From Ophiura sarsii (Eukaryota > Echinodermata > Ophiuroidea > Amphilepidida > Ophiuridae): 64,000 nt of DNA. The DNA lies in contig CM069453.1 of assembly GCA_035610835.1 (NCBI GenBank), forward strand, positions 72,502,744 to 72,566,743, given 5' to 3'. Below, piece after piece: positions 25,630-36,676 of the stretch. The position numbers and the translations under genes were made by a program. Below the pieces are notes generated by a model. That model saw nothing but the letters and a program-made list of their open reading frames with translations. It searched no databases and was not told the DNA's origin. Each line of letters starts with the position of its first letter. Within the stretch, counting starts at the first letter, position 1.

Positions 25630-26435
25630 ACTTTTTCGCTTGTCTTATTATTGGCTAATATATTTGTTATTTTTTTTAAAACAAATGACGTTAAGAGTGC
25701 ATATTTTGATTCTGGACTCGACAGAGTGTACTCGACAGAGTCCAGCTTTGGTTTCACTATATCATTTGTGATCACTCGTATTTTAACTTTGTAAAATCTG
25801 ACTTTGATCAACGACACAGTGTCACTAGCATGTTCCGGATTGTCAATGGACTGGTGGCCATCCCATCTGGTCCACCTCTCTTCATCCCACATGGAGTGAC
25901 CACAAGGGGCCACGTCATGTGGAATATGGGCCTAATTCAAAAGTGTAAGTCTACGCGAAACGGTTTTTTATTTTTTTATTTTTAAAGTCCGTTCCGAAGA
26001 ATTCCGTCCTATAAAACCAGAACACTTAAAAAAAAAAGTTGGTTTGATTAATCAAACCAACTTTTATTTTAGACAATTTAAAGTAAAATAAATTGACAAA
26101 GAAATTTTGAAATAAAACTTTGTATGTTTAAGAAATGATGTTTGGGGGCGCTAATACCCTTAAAGTAGTGGTCTCTGTTTAAATACATGACATTCTCAAC
26201 AGTGTACGGCCTTGCTTGAAACCCATTTCAGTCTGAATAAAATTAACTAATGAGCGAGCCCTCTAACACTTTGCACGTTTTATGATTTTAACAGGACGAT
26301 TTCTATCATATAAATACTAAATCAATGTTAATACATAATTAAATATTAGTTTTTTATTTTCCGGTCATTTGGAAACAACGTCCATTTTAATAAGTATCAG
26401 GTATTTATTATTTCTTTGCAATCATTATGACATAT

Positions 26436-26534
26436 GTCACGGTGGCCGAGTGGTCAAGGCATCAGACAGATTGTATTAAAGATTGATTAATCGATATTTT
26501 TACGCCGCGCGTGAGTTCGAATCTCTCTGCGATC
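26436..26534 (+). pseudogene. tRNA-Ser-like head, C unit 2
   Basis: D-arm variant TGGTCAAGGC (C for T), shared only with unit 28 at 50729. Long module. Starts the unit that carries the 282-bp internal duplication. Confidence 0.6.
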
Positions 26535-26723
26535 ACTTTTTCGCTTGTCTTATTATTGGCTAATATATTTGTTATTTTTTTTAAAACAAATGACGTTAAG
26601 AGTGCATATTTTGATTCTGGACTCGACAGAGTGTACTCGACAGAGTCCAGCTTTGGTTTCACTATATCATTTGTGATCACTCGTATTTTAACTTTGTAAA
26701 ATCTGACTTTGATCAACGACACA

Positions 26724-26816
26724 GTGGCCGAGTGGTTAAGGCATCAGACAGATTGTATTAAAGATTGATTAATCGATATTTTTACGCCGCGCGTGAGTTC
26801 GAATCTCTCTGCGATC
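26724..26816 (+). pseudogene. Extra tRNA-Ser-like head inside C unit 2 (chimeric 5' end)
   Basis: Second head in one unit, 282 bp after the first. Its 5' flank is not ATATGTCACGG but CAACGACACAGTGGCCG, the beginning of the body segment fused to the A box. Body CACAGTG and head CACGGTGG are alike, so a short-homology exchange produced it. A box and B box are intact; the 5' acceptor side is lost. Confidence 0.6.
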
Positions 26817-27629
26817 ACTTTTTCGCTTGTCTTATTATTGGCTAATATATTTGTTATTTTTTTTAAAACAAATGACGTTAAGAGTGCATATTTTGATTCT
26901 GGACTCGACAGAGTGTACTCGACAGAGTCCAGCTTTGGTTTCACTATATCATTTGTGATCACTCGTATTTTAACTTTGTAAAATCTGACTTTGATCAACG
27001 ACACAGTGTCACTAGCATGTTCCGGATTGTCAATGGACTGGTGGCCATCCCATCTGGTCCACTTCTCTTCATCCCACATGGAGTGACCACAAGGGGCCAC
27101 GTCATGTGGAATATGGGCCTAATTCAAAAGTGTAAGTCTACGCGAAACGTTTTTTTTATATTTTTTTAAATTTTTTTAAGTCCGTTCCGAAGAATTCCGT
27201 CCTATAAAACCAGAACACTTAAAAAAAAAGGGTTGGTTTGATTAATCAAACCAACTTTTATTTTAGACAATTTAAAGTAAAATAAATTGACAAAGAAATT
27301 TTGAAATAAAACTTTGTATGTTTAAGAAATGATGTTTGGGGGCGCTAATACCCTTAAAGTAGTGGTCTCTGTTTAAATACATGACATTCTCAACAGTGTA
27401 CGGCCTTGCTTGAAACCCATTTCAGTCTGAATAAAATTAACTAATGAGCGAGCCCTCTAACACTTTGCACGTTTTATGATTTTAACAGGACGATTTCTAT
27501 CATATAAATACTAAATCAATGTTAATACATAATTAAATATTAGTTTTTTATTTTCCGGTCATTTGGAAACAACGTCCATTTTAATAAGTATCAGGTATTT
27601 ATTATTTCTTTGCAATCATTATGACATAT

Positions 27630-27728
27630 GTCACGGTGGCCGAGTGGTTAAGGCATCAGACAGATTGTATTAAAGATTGATTAATCGATATTTTTACGCC
27701 GCGCGTGAGTTCGAATCTCTCTGCGATC
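27630..27728 (+). pseudogene. tRNA-Ser-like head, C unit 3
   Basis: Consensus head with long module, TGGCCGAGTGG A box and AGTTCGAATCT B box. Confidence 0.6.
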
Positions 27729-28535
27729 ACTTTTTCGCTTGTCTTATTATTGGCTAATATATTTGTTATTTTTTTTAAAACAAATGACGTTAAGAGTGCA
27801 TATTTTGATTCTGGACTCGACAGAGTGTACTCGACAGAGTCCAGCTTTGGTTTCACTATATCATTTGTGATCACTCGTATTTTAACTTTGTAAAATCTGA
27901 CTTTGATCAACGACACAGTGTCACTAGCATGTTCCGGATTGTCAATGGACTGGTGGCCATCCCATCTGGTCCACCTCTCTTCATCCCACATGGAGTGACC
28001 ACAAGGGGCCACGTCATGTGGAATATGGGCCTAATTCAAAAGTGTAAGTCTACGCGAAACGGTTTTTATTTTTTTATTTTTTAAAGTCCGTTCCGAAGAA
28101 TTCCGTCCTATAAAACCAGAACACTTAAAAAAAAAAAGTTGGTTTGATTAATCAAACCAACTTTTATTTTAGACAATTTAAAGTAAAATAAATTGACAAA
28201 GAAATTTTGAAATAAAACTTTGTATGTTTAAGAAATGATGTTTGGGGGCGCTAATACCCTTAAAGTAGTGGTCTCTGTTTAAATACATGACATTCTCAAC
28301 AGTGTACGGCCTTGCTTGAAACCCATTTCAGTCTGAATAAAATTAACTAATGAGCGAGCCCTCTAACACTTTGCACGTTTTATGATTTTAACAGGACGAT
28401 TTCTATCATATAAATACTAAATCAATGTTAATACATAATTAAATATTAGTTTTTTATTTTCCGGTCATTTGGAAACAACGTCCATTTTAATAAGTATCAG
28501 GTATTTATTATTTCTTTGCAATCATTATGACATAT

Positions 28536-28634
28536 GTCACGGTAGCCGAGTGGTTAAGGCATCAGACAGATTGTATTAAAGATTGATTAATCGATATTTT
28601 TACGCCGCGCGTGAGTTCGAATCTCTCTGCGATC
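28536..28634 (+). pseudogene. tRNA-Ser-like head, C unit 4 (A-box variant)
   Basis: A box reads TAGCCGAGTGG, which still fits the TRGC start of the eukaryotic A-box consensus. Short module, so the CTGGACTC/GAGTCCAG hairpin (28717-28736) is intact. Confidence 0.6.
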
Positions 28635-29427
28635 ACTTTTTCGCTTGTCTTATTATTGGCTAATATATTTGTTATTTTTTTTAAAACAAATGACGTTAAG
28701 AGTGCATATTTTGATTCTGGACTCGACAGAGTCCAGCTTTGGTTTCACTATATCATTTGTGATCACTCGTATTTTAACTTTGTAAAATCTGACTTTGATC
28801 AACGACACAGTGTCACTAGCATGTTCCAGATTGTCAATGGACTGGTGGCCATCCCATCTGGTCCACCTCTCTTCATCCCACATGGAGTGACCACAAGGGG
28901 CCACGTCATGTGGAATATGGGCCTAATTCAAAAGTGTAAGTCTACGCGAAACGGTTTTTATTTTTTTATTTTTTAAAGTCCGTTCCGAAGAATTCCGTCC
29001 TATAAAACCAGAACACTTAAAAAAAAAAAGTTGGTTTGATTAATCAAACCAACTTTTATTTTAGACAATTTAAAGTAAAATATATTGACAAAGAAATTTT
29101 GAAATAAAACTTTGTATGTTTAAGAAATGATGTTTGGGGGCGCTAATACCCTTAAAGTAGTGGTCTCTGTTTAAATACATGACATTCTCAACAGTGTACG
29201 GCCTTGCTTGAAACCCATTTCAGTCTGAATAAAATTAACTAATGAGCGAGCCCTCTAACACTTTGCACGTTTTATGATTTTAACAGGACGATTTCTATCA
29301 TATAAATACTAAATCAATGTTAATACATAATTAAATATTAGTTTTTTATTTTCCGGTCATTTGGAAACAACGTCCATTTTAATAAGTATCAGGTATTTAT
29401 TATTTCTTTGCAATCATTATGACATAT

Positions 29428-29526
29428 GTCACGGTGGCCGAGTGGTTAAGGCATCAGACAGATTGTATTAAAGATTGATTAATCGATATTTTTACGCCGC
29501 GCGTGAGTTCGAATCTCTCTGCGATC
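29428..29526 (+). pseudogene. tRNA-Ser-like head, C unit 5
   Basis: Consensus head with short module. The unit has GTGCATGTTTTGATTC instead of GTGCATATTTTGATTC. Confidence 0.6.
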
Positions 29527-30326
29527 ACTTTTTCGCTTGTCTTATTATTGGCTAATATATTTGTTATTTTTTTTTAAAACAAATGACGTTAAGAGTGCAT
29601 GTTTTGATTCTGGACTCGACAGAGTCCAGCTTTGGTTTCACTATATCATTTGTGATCACTCGTATTTTAACTTTGTAAAATCTGACTTTGATCAACGACA
29701 CAGTGTCACTAGCATGTTCCGGATTGTCAATGGACTGGTGGCCATCCCATCTGGTCCACCTCTCTTCATCCCACATGGAGTGACCACAAGGGGCCACGTC
29801 ATGTGGAATATGGGCCTAATTCAAAAGTGTAAGTCTACGCGAAACGGTTTTTTTATTTTTTTATTTTTTTTAAAGTCCGTTCCGAAGAATTCCGTCCTAT
29901 AAAACCAGAACACTTAAAAAAAAAAAAGTTGGTTTGATTAATCAAACCAACTTTTATTTTAGACAATTTAAAGTAAAATAAATTGACAAAGAAATTTTGA
30001 AATAAAACTTTGTATGTTTAAGAAATGATGTTTGGGGGCGCTAATACCCTTAAAGTAGTGGTCTCTGTTTAAATACATGACATTCTCAACAGTGTACGGC
30101 CTTGCTTGAAACCCATTTCAGTCTGAATAAAATTAACTAATGAGCGAGCCCTCTAACACTTTGCACGTTTTATGATTTTAACAGGACGATTTCTATCATA
30201 TAAATACTAAATCAATGTTAATACATAATTAAATATTAGTTTTTTTATTTTCCGGTCATTTGGAAACAACGTCCATTTGAATAAGTATCAGGTATTTATT
30301 ATTTCTTTGCAATCATTATGACATAT

Positions 30327-30425
30327 GTCACGGTGGCCGAGTGGTTAAGGCATCAGACAGATTGTATTAAAGTTTGATTAATCGATATTTTTACGCCGCG
30401 CGTGAGTTCGAATCTCTCTGCGATC
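30327..30425 (+). pseudogene. tRNA-Ser-like head, C unit 6
   Basis: Single change in the anticodon region (AAAGTTTGATT for AAAGATTGATT). Long module. Confidence 0.6.
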
Positions 30426-31233
30426 ACTTTTTCGCTTGTCTTATTATTGGCTAATATATTTGTTATTTTTTTTAAAACAAATGACGTTAAGAGTGCATAT
30501 TTTGATTCTGGACTCGACAGAGTGTACTCGACAGAGTCCAGCTTTGGTTTCACTATATCATTTGTGATCACTCGTATTTTAACTTTGTAAAATCTGACTT
30601 TGATCAACGACACAGTGTCACTAGCATGTTCCGGATTGTCAATGGACTGGTGGCCATCCCATCTGGTCCACCTCTCTTCATCCCACATGGAGTGACCACA
30701 AGGGGCCACGTCATGTGGAATATGGGCCTAATTCAAAAGTGTAAGTCTACGCGAAACGGTTTTTTTTAATTTTTTTTTTTTAAAGTCCGTTCCGAAGAAT
30801 TCCGTCCTATAAAACCAGAACACTTAAAAAAAAAAGTTGGTTTGATTAATCAAACCAACTTTTATTTTAGACAATTTAAAGTAAAATAAATTGACAAAGA
30901 AATTTTGAAATAAAACTTTGTATGTTTAAGAAATGATGTTTGGGGGCGCTAATACCCTTAAAGTAGTGGTCTCTGTTTAAATACATGACATTCTCAACAG
31001 TGTACGGCCTTGCTTGAAACCCATTTCAGTCTGAATAAAATTAACTAATGAGCGAGCCCTCTAACACTTTGCACGTTTTATGATTTTAACAGGACGATTT
31101 CTATCATATAAATACTAAATCAATGTTAATACATAATTAAATATTAGTTTTTTATTTTCCGGTCATTTGGAAACAAAGTCCATTTTATTAAGTATCAGGT
31201 ATTTATTATTTCTTTGCAATCATTATGACATAT

Positions 31234-31332
31234 GTCACGGTGGCCGAGTGGTTAAGGCATCAGACAGATTGTATTAAAGATTGATTAATCGATATTTTTA
31301 CGCCGCGCGTGAGTTCGAATCTCTCTGCGATC
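31234..31332 (+). pseudogene. tRNA-Ser-like head, C unit 7
   Basis: Consensus head, long module. Downstream T tract is interrupted one base earlier (TTTTTTTAAAAAC), a variant shared with units 11 and 29. Confidence 0.6.
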
Positions 31333-32142
31333 ACTTTTTCGCTTGTCTTATTATTGGCTAATATATTTGTTATTTTTTTAAAAACAAATGACGTTAAGAG
31401 TGCATATTTTGATTCTGGACTCGACAGAGTGTACTCGACAGAGTCCAGCTTTGGTTTCACTATATCATTTGTGATCACTCGTATTTTAACTTTGTAAAAT
31501 CTGACTTTGATCAACGACACAGTGTCACTAGCATGTTCCGGATTGTCAATGGACTGGTGGCCATCCCATCTGGTCCACCTCTCTTCATCCCACATGGAGT
31601 GACCACAAGGGGCCACGTCATGTGGAATATGGGCCTAATTCAAAAGTGTAAGTCTACGCGAAACGTTTTTTTTAATTTTTTTTTTAAAGTCCGTTCCGAA
31701 GAATTCCGTCCTATAAAACCAGAACACTTAAAAAAAAAAAGTTGGTTTGATTAATCAAACCAACTTTTATTTTAGACAATTTAAAGTAAAATAAATTGAC
31801 AAAGAAATTTTGAAATAAAACTTTGTATGTTTAAGAAATGATGTTTGGGGGCGCTAATACCCTTAAAGTAGTGGTCTCTGTTTAAATACATGACATTCTC
31901 AACAGTGTACGGCCTTGCTTGAAACCCATTTCAGTCTGAATAAAATTAACTAATGAGCGAGCCCTCTAACACTTTGCACGTTTTATATATGATTTTAACA
32001 GGACGATTTCTATCATATAAATACTAAATCAATGTTAACACATAATTAAATATTAGTTTTTTATTTTCCGGTCATTTGGAAACAACGTCCATTTTAATAA
32101 GTTTCAGGTATTTATTATTTCTTTGCAATCATTAGGACATAT

Positions 32143-32241
32143 GTCACGGTGGCCGAGTGGTTAAGGCATCAGACAGATTGTATTAAAGATTGATTAATCG
32201 ATATTTTTACGCCGCGCGTGAGTTCGAATCTCTCTGCGATC
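32143..32241 (+). pseudogene. tRNA-Ser-like head, C unit 8
   Basis: Consensus head, long module. Its body has GTCAATAGACTGG and GGTCTACC, shared only with unit 16; this marks the start of the 7260-bp duplicated block. Confidence 0.6.
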
Positions 32242-33053
32242 ACTTTTTCGCTTGTCTTATTATTGGCTAATATATTTGTTATTTTTTTTAAAACAAATGA
32301 CGTTAAGAGTGCATATTTTGATTCTGGACTCGACAGAGTGTACTCGACAGAGTCCAGCTTTGGTTTCACTATATCATTTGTGATCACTCGTATTTTAACT
32401 TTGTAAAATCTGACTTTGATCAACGACACAGTGTCACTAGCATGTTCCGGATTGTCAATAGACTGGTGGCCATCCCATCTGGTCTACCTCTCTTCATCCC
32501 ACATGGAGTGACCACAAGGGGCCACGTCATGTGGAATATGGGCCTAATTCAAAAGTGTAAGTCTACGCGAAACGATTTATTTTATTTTATTTTATTTTTT
32601 TTAAGTCCGTTCCGAAGAATTCCGTCCTATAAAACCAGAACACTTAAAAAAAAAGAGTTGGTTTGATTAATCAAACCAACTTTTATTTTAGACAATTTAA
32701 AGTAAAATAAATTGACAAAGAAATTTTGAAATAAAACTTTGTATGTTTAAGAAATGATGTTTGGGGGCGCTAATACCCTTAAAGTAGTGGTCTCTGTTTA
32801 AATACATGACATTCTCAACAGTGTACGGCCTTGCTTGAAACCCATTTCAGTCTGAATAAAATTAACTAATGAGCGAGCCCTCTAACACTTTGCACGTTTT
32901 ATGATTTTAACAGGACGATTTCTATCATATAAATACTAAATCAATGTTAATACATAATTAAATATTAGTTTTTTATTTTCCAGTCATTTGGAAACAACGT
33001 CCATTTAATAAGTATCAGGTATTTATTATTTCTTTGCAATCATTATGACATAT

Positions 33054-33152
33054 GTCACGGTGGCCGAGTGGTTAAGGCATCAGACAGATTGTATTAAAGA
33101 TTGATTAATCGATATTTTTACGCCGCGCGTGAGTTCGAATCTCTCTGCGATC
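33054..33152 (+). pseudogene. tRNA-Ser-like head, C unit 9
   Basis: Downstream flank differs: GCGATCTCTTTTTCGCTTATT, that is CTC for CAC and loss of TTGTC. The T5 run is kept. The same variant occurs in units 17 and 19. Long module. Confidence 0.6.
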
Positions 33153-33961
33153 TCTTTTTCGCTTATTATTGGCTAATATATTTGTTATTTTTTTTAAAAC
33201 AAATGACGTTAAGAGTGCATATTTTGATTCTGGACTCGACAGAGTGTACTCGACAGAGTCCAGCTTTGGTTTCACTATATCATTTGTGATCACTCGTATT
33301 TTAACTTTGTAAAATCTGACTTTGATCAACGACACAGTGTCACTAGCATGTTCCGGATTGTCAATGGACTGGTGGCCATCCCATCTGGTCCACCTCTCTT
33401 CATCCCACATGGAGTGACCACAAGGGGCCACGTCATGTGGAATATGGGCCTAATTCAAAAGTGTAAGTCTACGCGAAACGTTTTTTTAATTTTATTTTTT
33501 ATTTTTTTAAGTCCGTTCCGAAGAATTCCGTCCTATAAAACCAGAACACTTAAAAAAAAAAGAGTTGGTTTGATTAATCAAACCAACTTTTATTTTAGAC
33601 AATTTAAAGTAAAATAAATTGACAAAGAAATTTTGAAATAAAACTTTGTATGTTTAAGAAATGATGTTTGGGGGCGCTAATACCCTTAAAGTAGTGGTCT
33701 CTGTTTAAATACATGACATTCTCAACAGTGTACGGCCTTGCTTGAAACCCATTTCAGTCTGAATAAAATTAACTAATGAGCGAGCCCTCTAACACTTTGC
33801 ACGTTTTATGATTTTAACAGGACGATTTCTATCATATAAATACTAAATCAATGTTAATACATAATTAAATATTAGTTTTTTATTTTCCGGTCATTTGGAA
33901 ACAACGTCCATTTTAATAAGTATCAGGTATTTATTATTTCTTTGCAATCATTATGACATAT

Positions 33962-34060
33962 GTCACGGTGGCCGAGTGGTTAAGGCATCAGACAGATTGT
34001 ATTAAAGATTGATTAATCGATATTTTTACGCCGCGCGTGAGTTCGAATCTCTCTGCGATC
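33962..34060 (+). pseudogene. tRNA-Ser-like head, C unit 10 (reference)
   Basis: The first 18 bases, GTCACGGTGGCCGAGTGG, and the following TTAAGGC match the 5' half of animal tRNA-Ser genes as I know them. The A box TGGCCGAGTGG and B box AGTTCGAATCT fit Pol III consensus motifs. The T arm GTGAG/CTCTC pairs at 4 of 5 positions around TTCGAAT. The 3' acceptor strand (TGCGATC) does not pair with GTCACGG, the region between D arm and T arm (about 55 bp) has no good anticodon stem, and the head is about 99 bp against 82-90 bp for class II tRNAs. It is therefore a tRNA-derived sequence, not a working tRNA. A tRNA-Leu ancestor is less likely. A T5 run follows 2 bp after the head. Confidence 0.65.
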
Positions 34061-34062
34061 AC

Positions 34063-34067
34063 TTTTT
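34063..34067 (+). terminator. T5 Pol III terminator candidate after tRNA-like head (unit 10; present in every unit)
   Basis: CACTTTTTCGC directly follows the tRNA-like head in all 30 heads, including variant units 9, 17 and 19 where the flank is otherwise changed. Four or more T residues are a sufficient Pol III terminator in many animals. It would define transcripts of roughly 105 nt. Confidence 0.5.
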
Positions 34068-34142
34068 CGCTTGTCTTATTATTGGCTAATATATTTGTTA
34101 TTTTTTTTAAAACAAATGACGTTAAGAGTGCATATTTTGATT

Positions 34143-34162
34143 CTGGACTCGACAGAGTCCAG
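34143..34162 (+). repeat. Short-form hairpin module (unit 10)
   Basis: CTGGACTC and GAGTCCAG are perfectly complementary around a GACA loop. In the long form a 14-bp insertion (GTACTCGACAGAGT, a near copy of the adjacent bases) separates the arms. Short form occurs in units 4, 5, 10, 13, 18, 20, 23, 24, 25 and 26; all other full units are long. Confidence 0.8.
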
Positions 34163-34425
34163 CTTTGGTTTCACTATATCATTTGTGATCACTCGTATTT
34201 TAACTTTGTAAAATCTGACTTTGATCAACGACACAGTGTCACTAGCATGTTCCGGATTGTCAATGGACTGGTGGCCATCCCATCTGGTCCACCTCTCTTC
34301 ATCCCACATGGAGTGACCACAAGGGGCCACGTCATGTGGAATATGGGCCTAATTCAAAAGTGTAAGTCTACGCGAAACGTTTTTTTTATTTTATTTTTTA
34401 AAGTCCGTTCCGAAGAATTCCGTCC

Positions 34426-34432
34426 TATAAAA
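34426..34432 (+). promoter_or_regulatory. TATAAAA motif in satellite C unit
   Basis: GTCCTATAAAACCAG occurs at the same place in each full unit, about 25 bp before the 32-bp palindrome. It matches a Pol II TATA box, but AT-rich DNA gives such matches by chance and there is no other promoter evidence. Confidence 0.25.
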
Positions 34433-34449
34433 CCAGAACACTTAAAAAA

Positions 34450-34481
34450 AAAAGTTGGTTTGATTAATCAAACCAACTTTT
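34450..34481. repeat. Perfect 32-bp palindrome (unit 10; present in all full units)
   Basis: The core GGTTTGATTAATCAAACC extends to 16-bp perfectly complementary arms bounded by AAAA and TTTT. There is no loop, so it could form a cruciform in DNA or bind a dimeric protein. It contains inverted TAATC homeodomain-type half-sites. In some units AAAGAGTTGG shortens the arms slightly. Confidence 0.9.
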
Positions 34482-34855
34482 ATTTTAGACAATTTAAAGT
34501 AAAATAAATTGACAAAGAAATTTTGAAATAAAACTTTGTATGTTTAAGAAATGATGTTTGGGGGCGCTAATACCCTTAAAGTAGTGGTCTCTGTTTAAAT
34601 ACATGACATTCTCAACAGTGTACGGCCTTGCTTGAAACCCATTTCAGTCTGAATAAAATTAACTAATGAGCGAGCCCTCTAACACTTTGCACGTTTTATA
34701 TATGATTTTAACAGGACGATTTCTATCATATAAATACTAAATCAATGTTAATACATAATTAAATATTAGTTTTTTATTTTCCGGTCATTTGGAAACAACG
34801 TCAATTTGAATAAGTATCAGGTATTTATTATTTCTTTGCAATCATTATGACATAT

Positions 34856-34954
34856 GTCACGGTGGCCGAGTGGTTAAGGCATCAGACAGATTGTATTAAA
34901 GATTGATTAATCGATATTTTTACGCCGCGCGTGAGTTCGAATCTCTCTGCGATC
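34856..34954 (+). pseudogene. tRNA-Ser-like head, C unit 11
   Basis: Consensus head, long module. Upstream flank has CGTCAATTTGAATAAG, shared only with unit 21 at 43918 (offset 9062 = 7260 + 1802). Confidence 0.6.
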
Positions 34955-35767
34955 ACTTTTTCGCTTGTCTTATTATTGGCTAATATATTTGTTATTTTTT
35001 TAAAAACAAATGACGTTAAGAGTGCATATTTTGATTCTGGACTCGACAGAGTGTACTCGACAGAGTCCAGCTTTGGTTTCACTATATCATTTGTGATCAC
35101 TCGTATTTTAACTTTGTAAAATCTGACTTTGATCAACGACACAGTGTCACTAGCATGTTCCGGATTGTCAATGGACTGGTGGCCATCCCATCTGGTCCAC
35201 CTCTCTTCATCCCACATGGAGTGACCACAAGGGGCCACGTCATGTGGAATATGGGCCTAATTCAAAAGTGTAAGTCTACGCGAAACGGTTTTTTTTTTTA
35301 AATTGTTTTTTTTTTAAGTCCGTTCCGAAGAATTCCGTCCTATAAAACCAGAACACTTAAAAAAAAAAAGTTGGTTTGATTAATCAAACCAACTTTTATT
35401 TTAGACAATTTAAAGTAAAATAAATTGACAAAGAAATTTTGAAATAAAACTGTGTATGTTTAAGAAATGATGTTTGGGGGCGCTAATACCCTTAAAGTAG
35501 TGGTCTCTGTTTAAATACATGACATTCTCAACAGTGTACGGCCTTGCTTGAAACCCACTTCAGTCTGAATAAAATTAACTAATGAGCGAGCCCTCTAACA
35601 CTTTGCACGTTTTATGATTTTAACAGGACGATTTCTATCATATAAATACTAAATCAATGTTAATACATAATTAAATATTAGTTTTTTATTTTCCGGTCAT
35701 TTGGAAACAACGTCCATTTTAATAAGTATCAGGTATTTATTATTTCTTTGCAATCATTATGACATAT

Positions 35768-35866
35768 GTCACGGTTGCCGAGTGGTTAAGGCATCAGACA
35801 GATTGTATTAAAGATTGATTAATCGATATTTTTACGCCGCGCGTGAGTTCGAATCTCTCTGCGATC
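35768..35866 (+). pseudogene. tRNA-Ser-like head, C unit 12 (A-box damaged)
   Basis: A box reads TTGCCGAGTGG; the second base is T where a purine is expected, so this head may be a weaker promoter. Its 9061-bp partner, unit 22, has the normal TGGCC, so the change postdates or was repaired after the duplication. Long module. Confidence 0.6.
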
Positions 35867-36676
35867 ACTTTTTCGCTTGTCTTATTATTGGCTAATATAT
35901 TTGTTATTTTTTTTAAAACAAATGACGTTAAGAGTGCATATTTTGATTCTGGACTCGACAGAGTGTACTCGACAGAGTCCAGCTTTGGTTTCACTATATC
36001 ATTTGTGATCACTCGTATTTTAACTTTGTAAAATCTGACTTTGATCAACGACACAGTGTCACTAGCATGTTCCGGATTGTCAATGGACTGGTGGCCATCC
36101 CATCTGGTCCACCTCTCTTCATCCCACATGGAGTGACCACAAGGGGCCACGTCATGTGGAATATGGGCCTAATTCAAAAGTGTAAGTCTACGCGAAACGT
36201 TTTTTTTATTTTATTTTTTAAAGTCCGTTCCGAAGAATTCCGTCCTATAAAACCAGAACACTTAAAAAAAAAAAGTTGGTTTGATTAATCAAACCAACTT
36301 TTATTTTAGACAATTTAAAGTAAAATAAATTGACAAAGAAATTTTGAAATAAAACTTTGTATGTTTAAGAAATGATGTTTGGGGGCGCTAATACCCTTAA
36401 AGTAGTGGTCTCTGTTTAAATACATGACATTCTCAACAGTGTACGGCCTTGCTTGAAACCCATTTCAGTCTGAATAAAATTAACTAATGAGCGAGCCCTC
36501 TAACACTTTGCACGTTTTATATATGATTTTAACAGGACGATTTCTATCATATAAATACTAAATCAATGTTAATACATAATTAAATATTAGTTTTTTATTT
36601 TCCGGTCATTTGGAAACAACGTCCATTTGAATAAGTATCAGGTATTTATTATTTCTTTGCAATCATTATGACATAT

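Larger units (their letters stand above)
33821..34714 (+). repeat. Satellite C reference unit (unit 10, 894 bp, short form)
   Basis: In order: exon-like start GACGATTTCTATC (33821); tRNA-Ser-like head (33962-34060); T5 run (34063-34067); hairpin CTGGACTCGACAGAGTCCAG (34143-34162); conserved body with inverted CCACATG/CATGTGG; donor-like GTAAGT (34362-34367); variable T tract (about 34380-34400); TATAAAA (34426-34432); A tract; perfect 32-bp palindrome (34450-34481); a region with two AATAAA-type motifs; branch-like CTAAC (34679-34683); acceptor-like TTTTAACAG ending at 34714. The order is the same in all full units. The function is unknown; each motif is seen directly, but the idea that they work together is inference. 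Confidence 0.85.

Noticed and set aside
33962..34060. A functional tRNA-Ser or tRNA-Leu gene array
   Set aside because: Acceptor stem does not pair, there is no plausible anticodon stem-loop, and the head is about 99 bp. tRNA ancestry is accepted, tRNA function is not.
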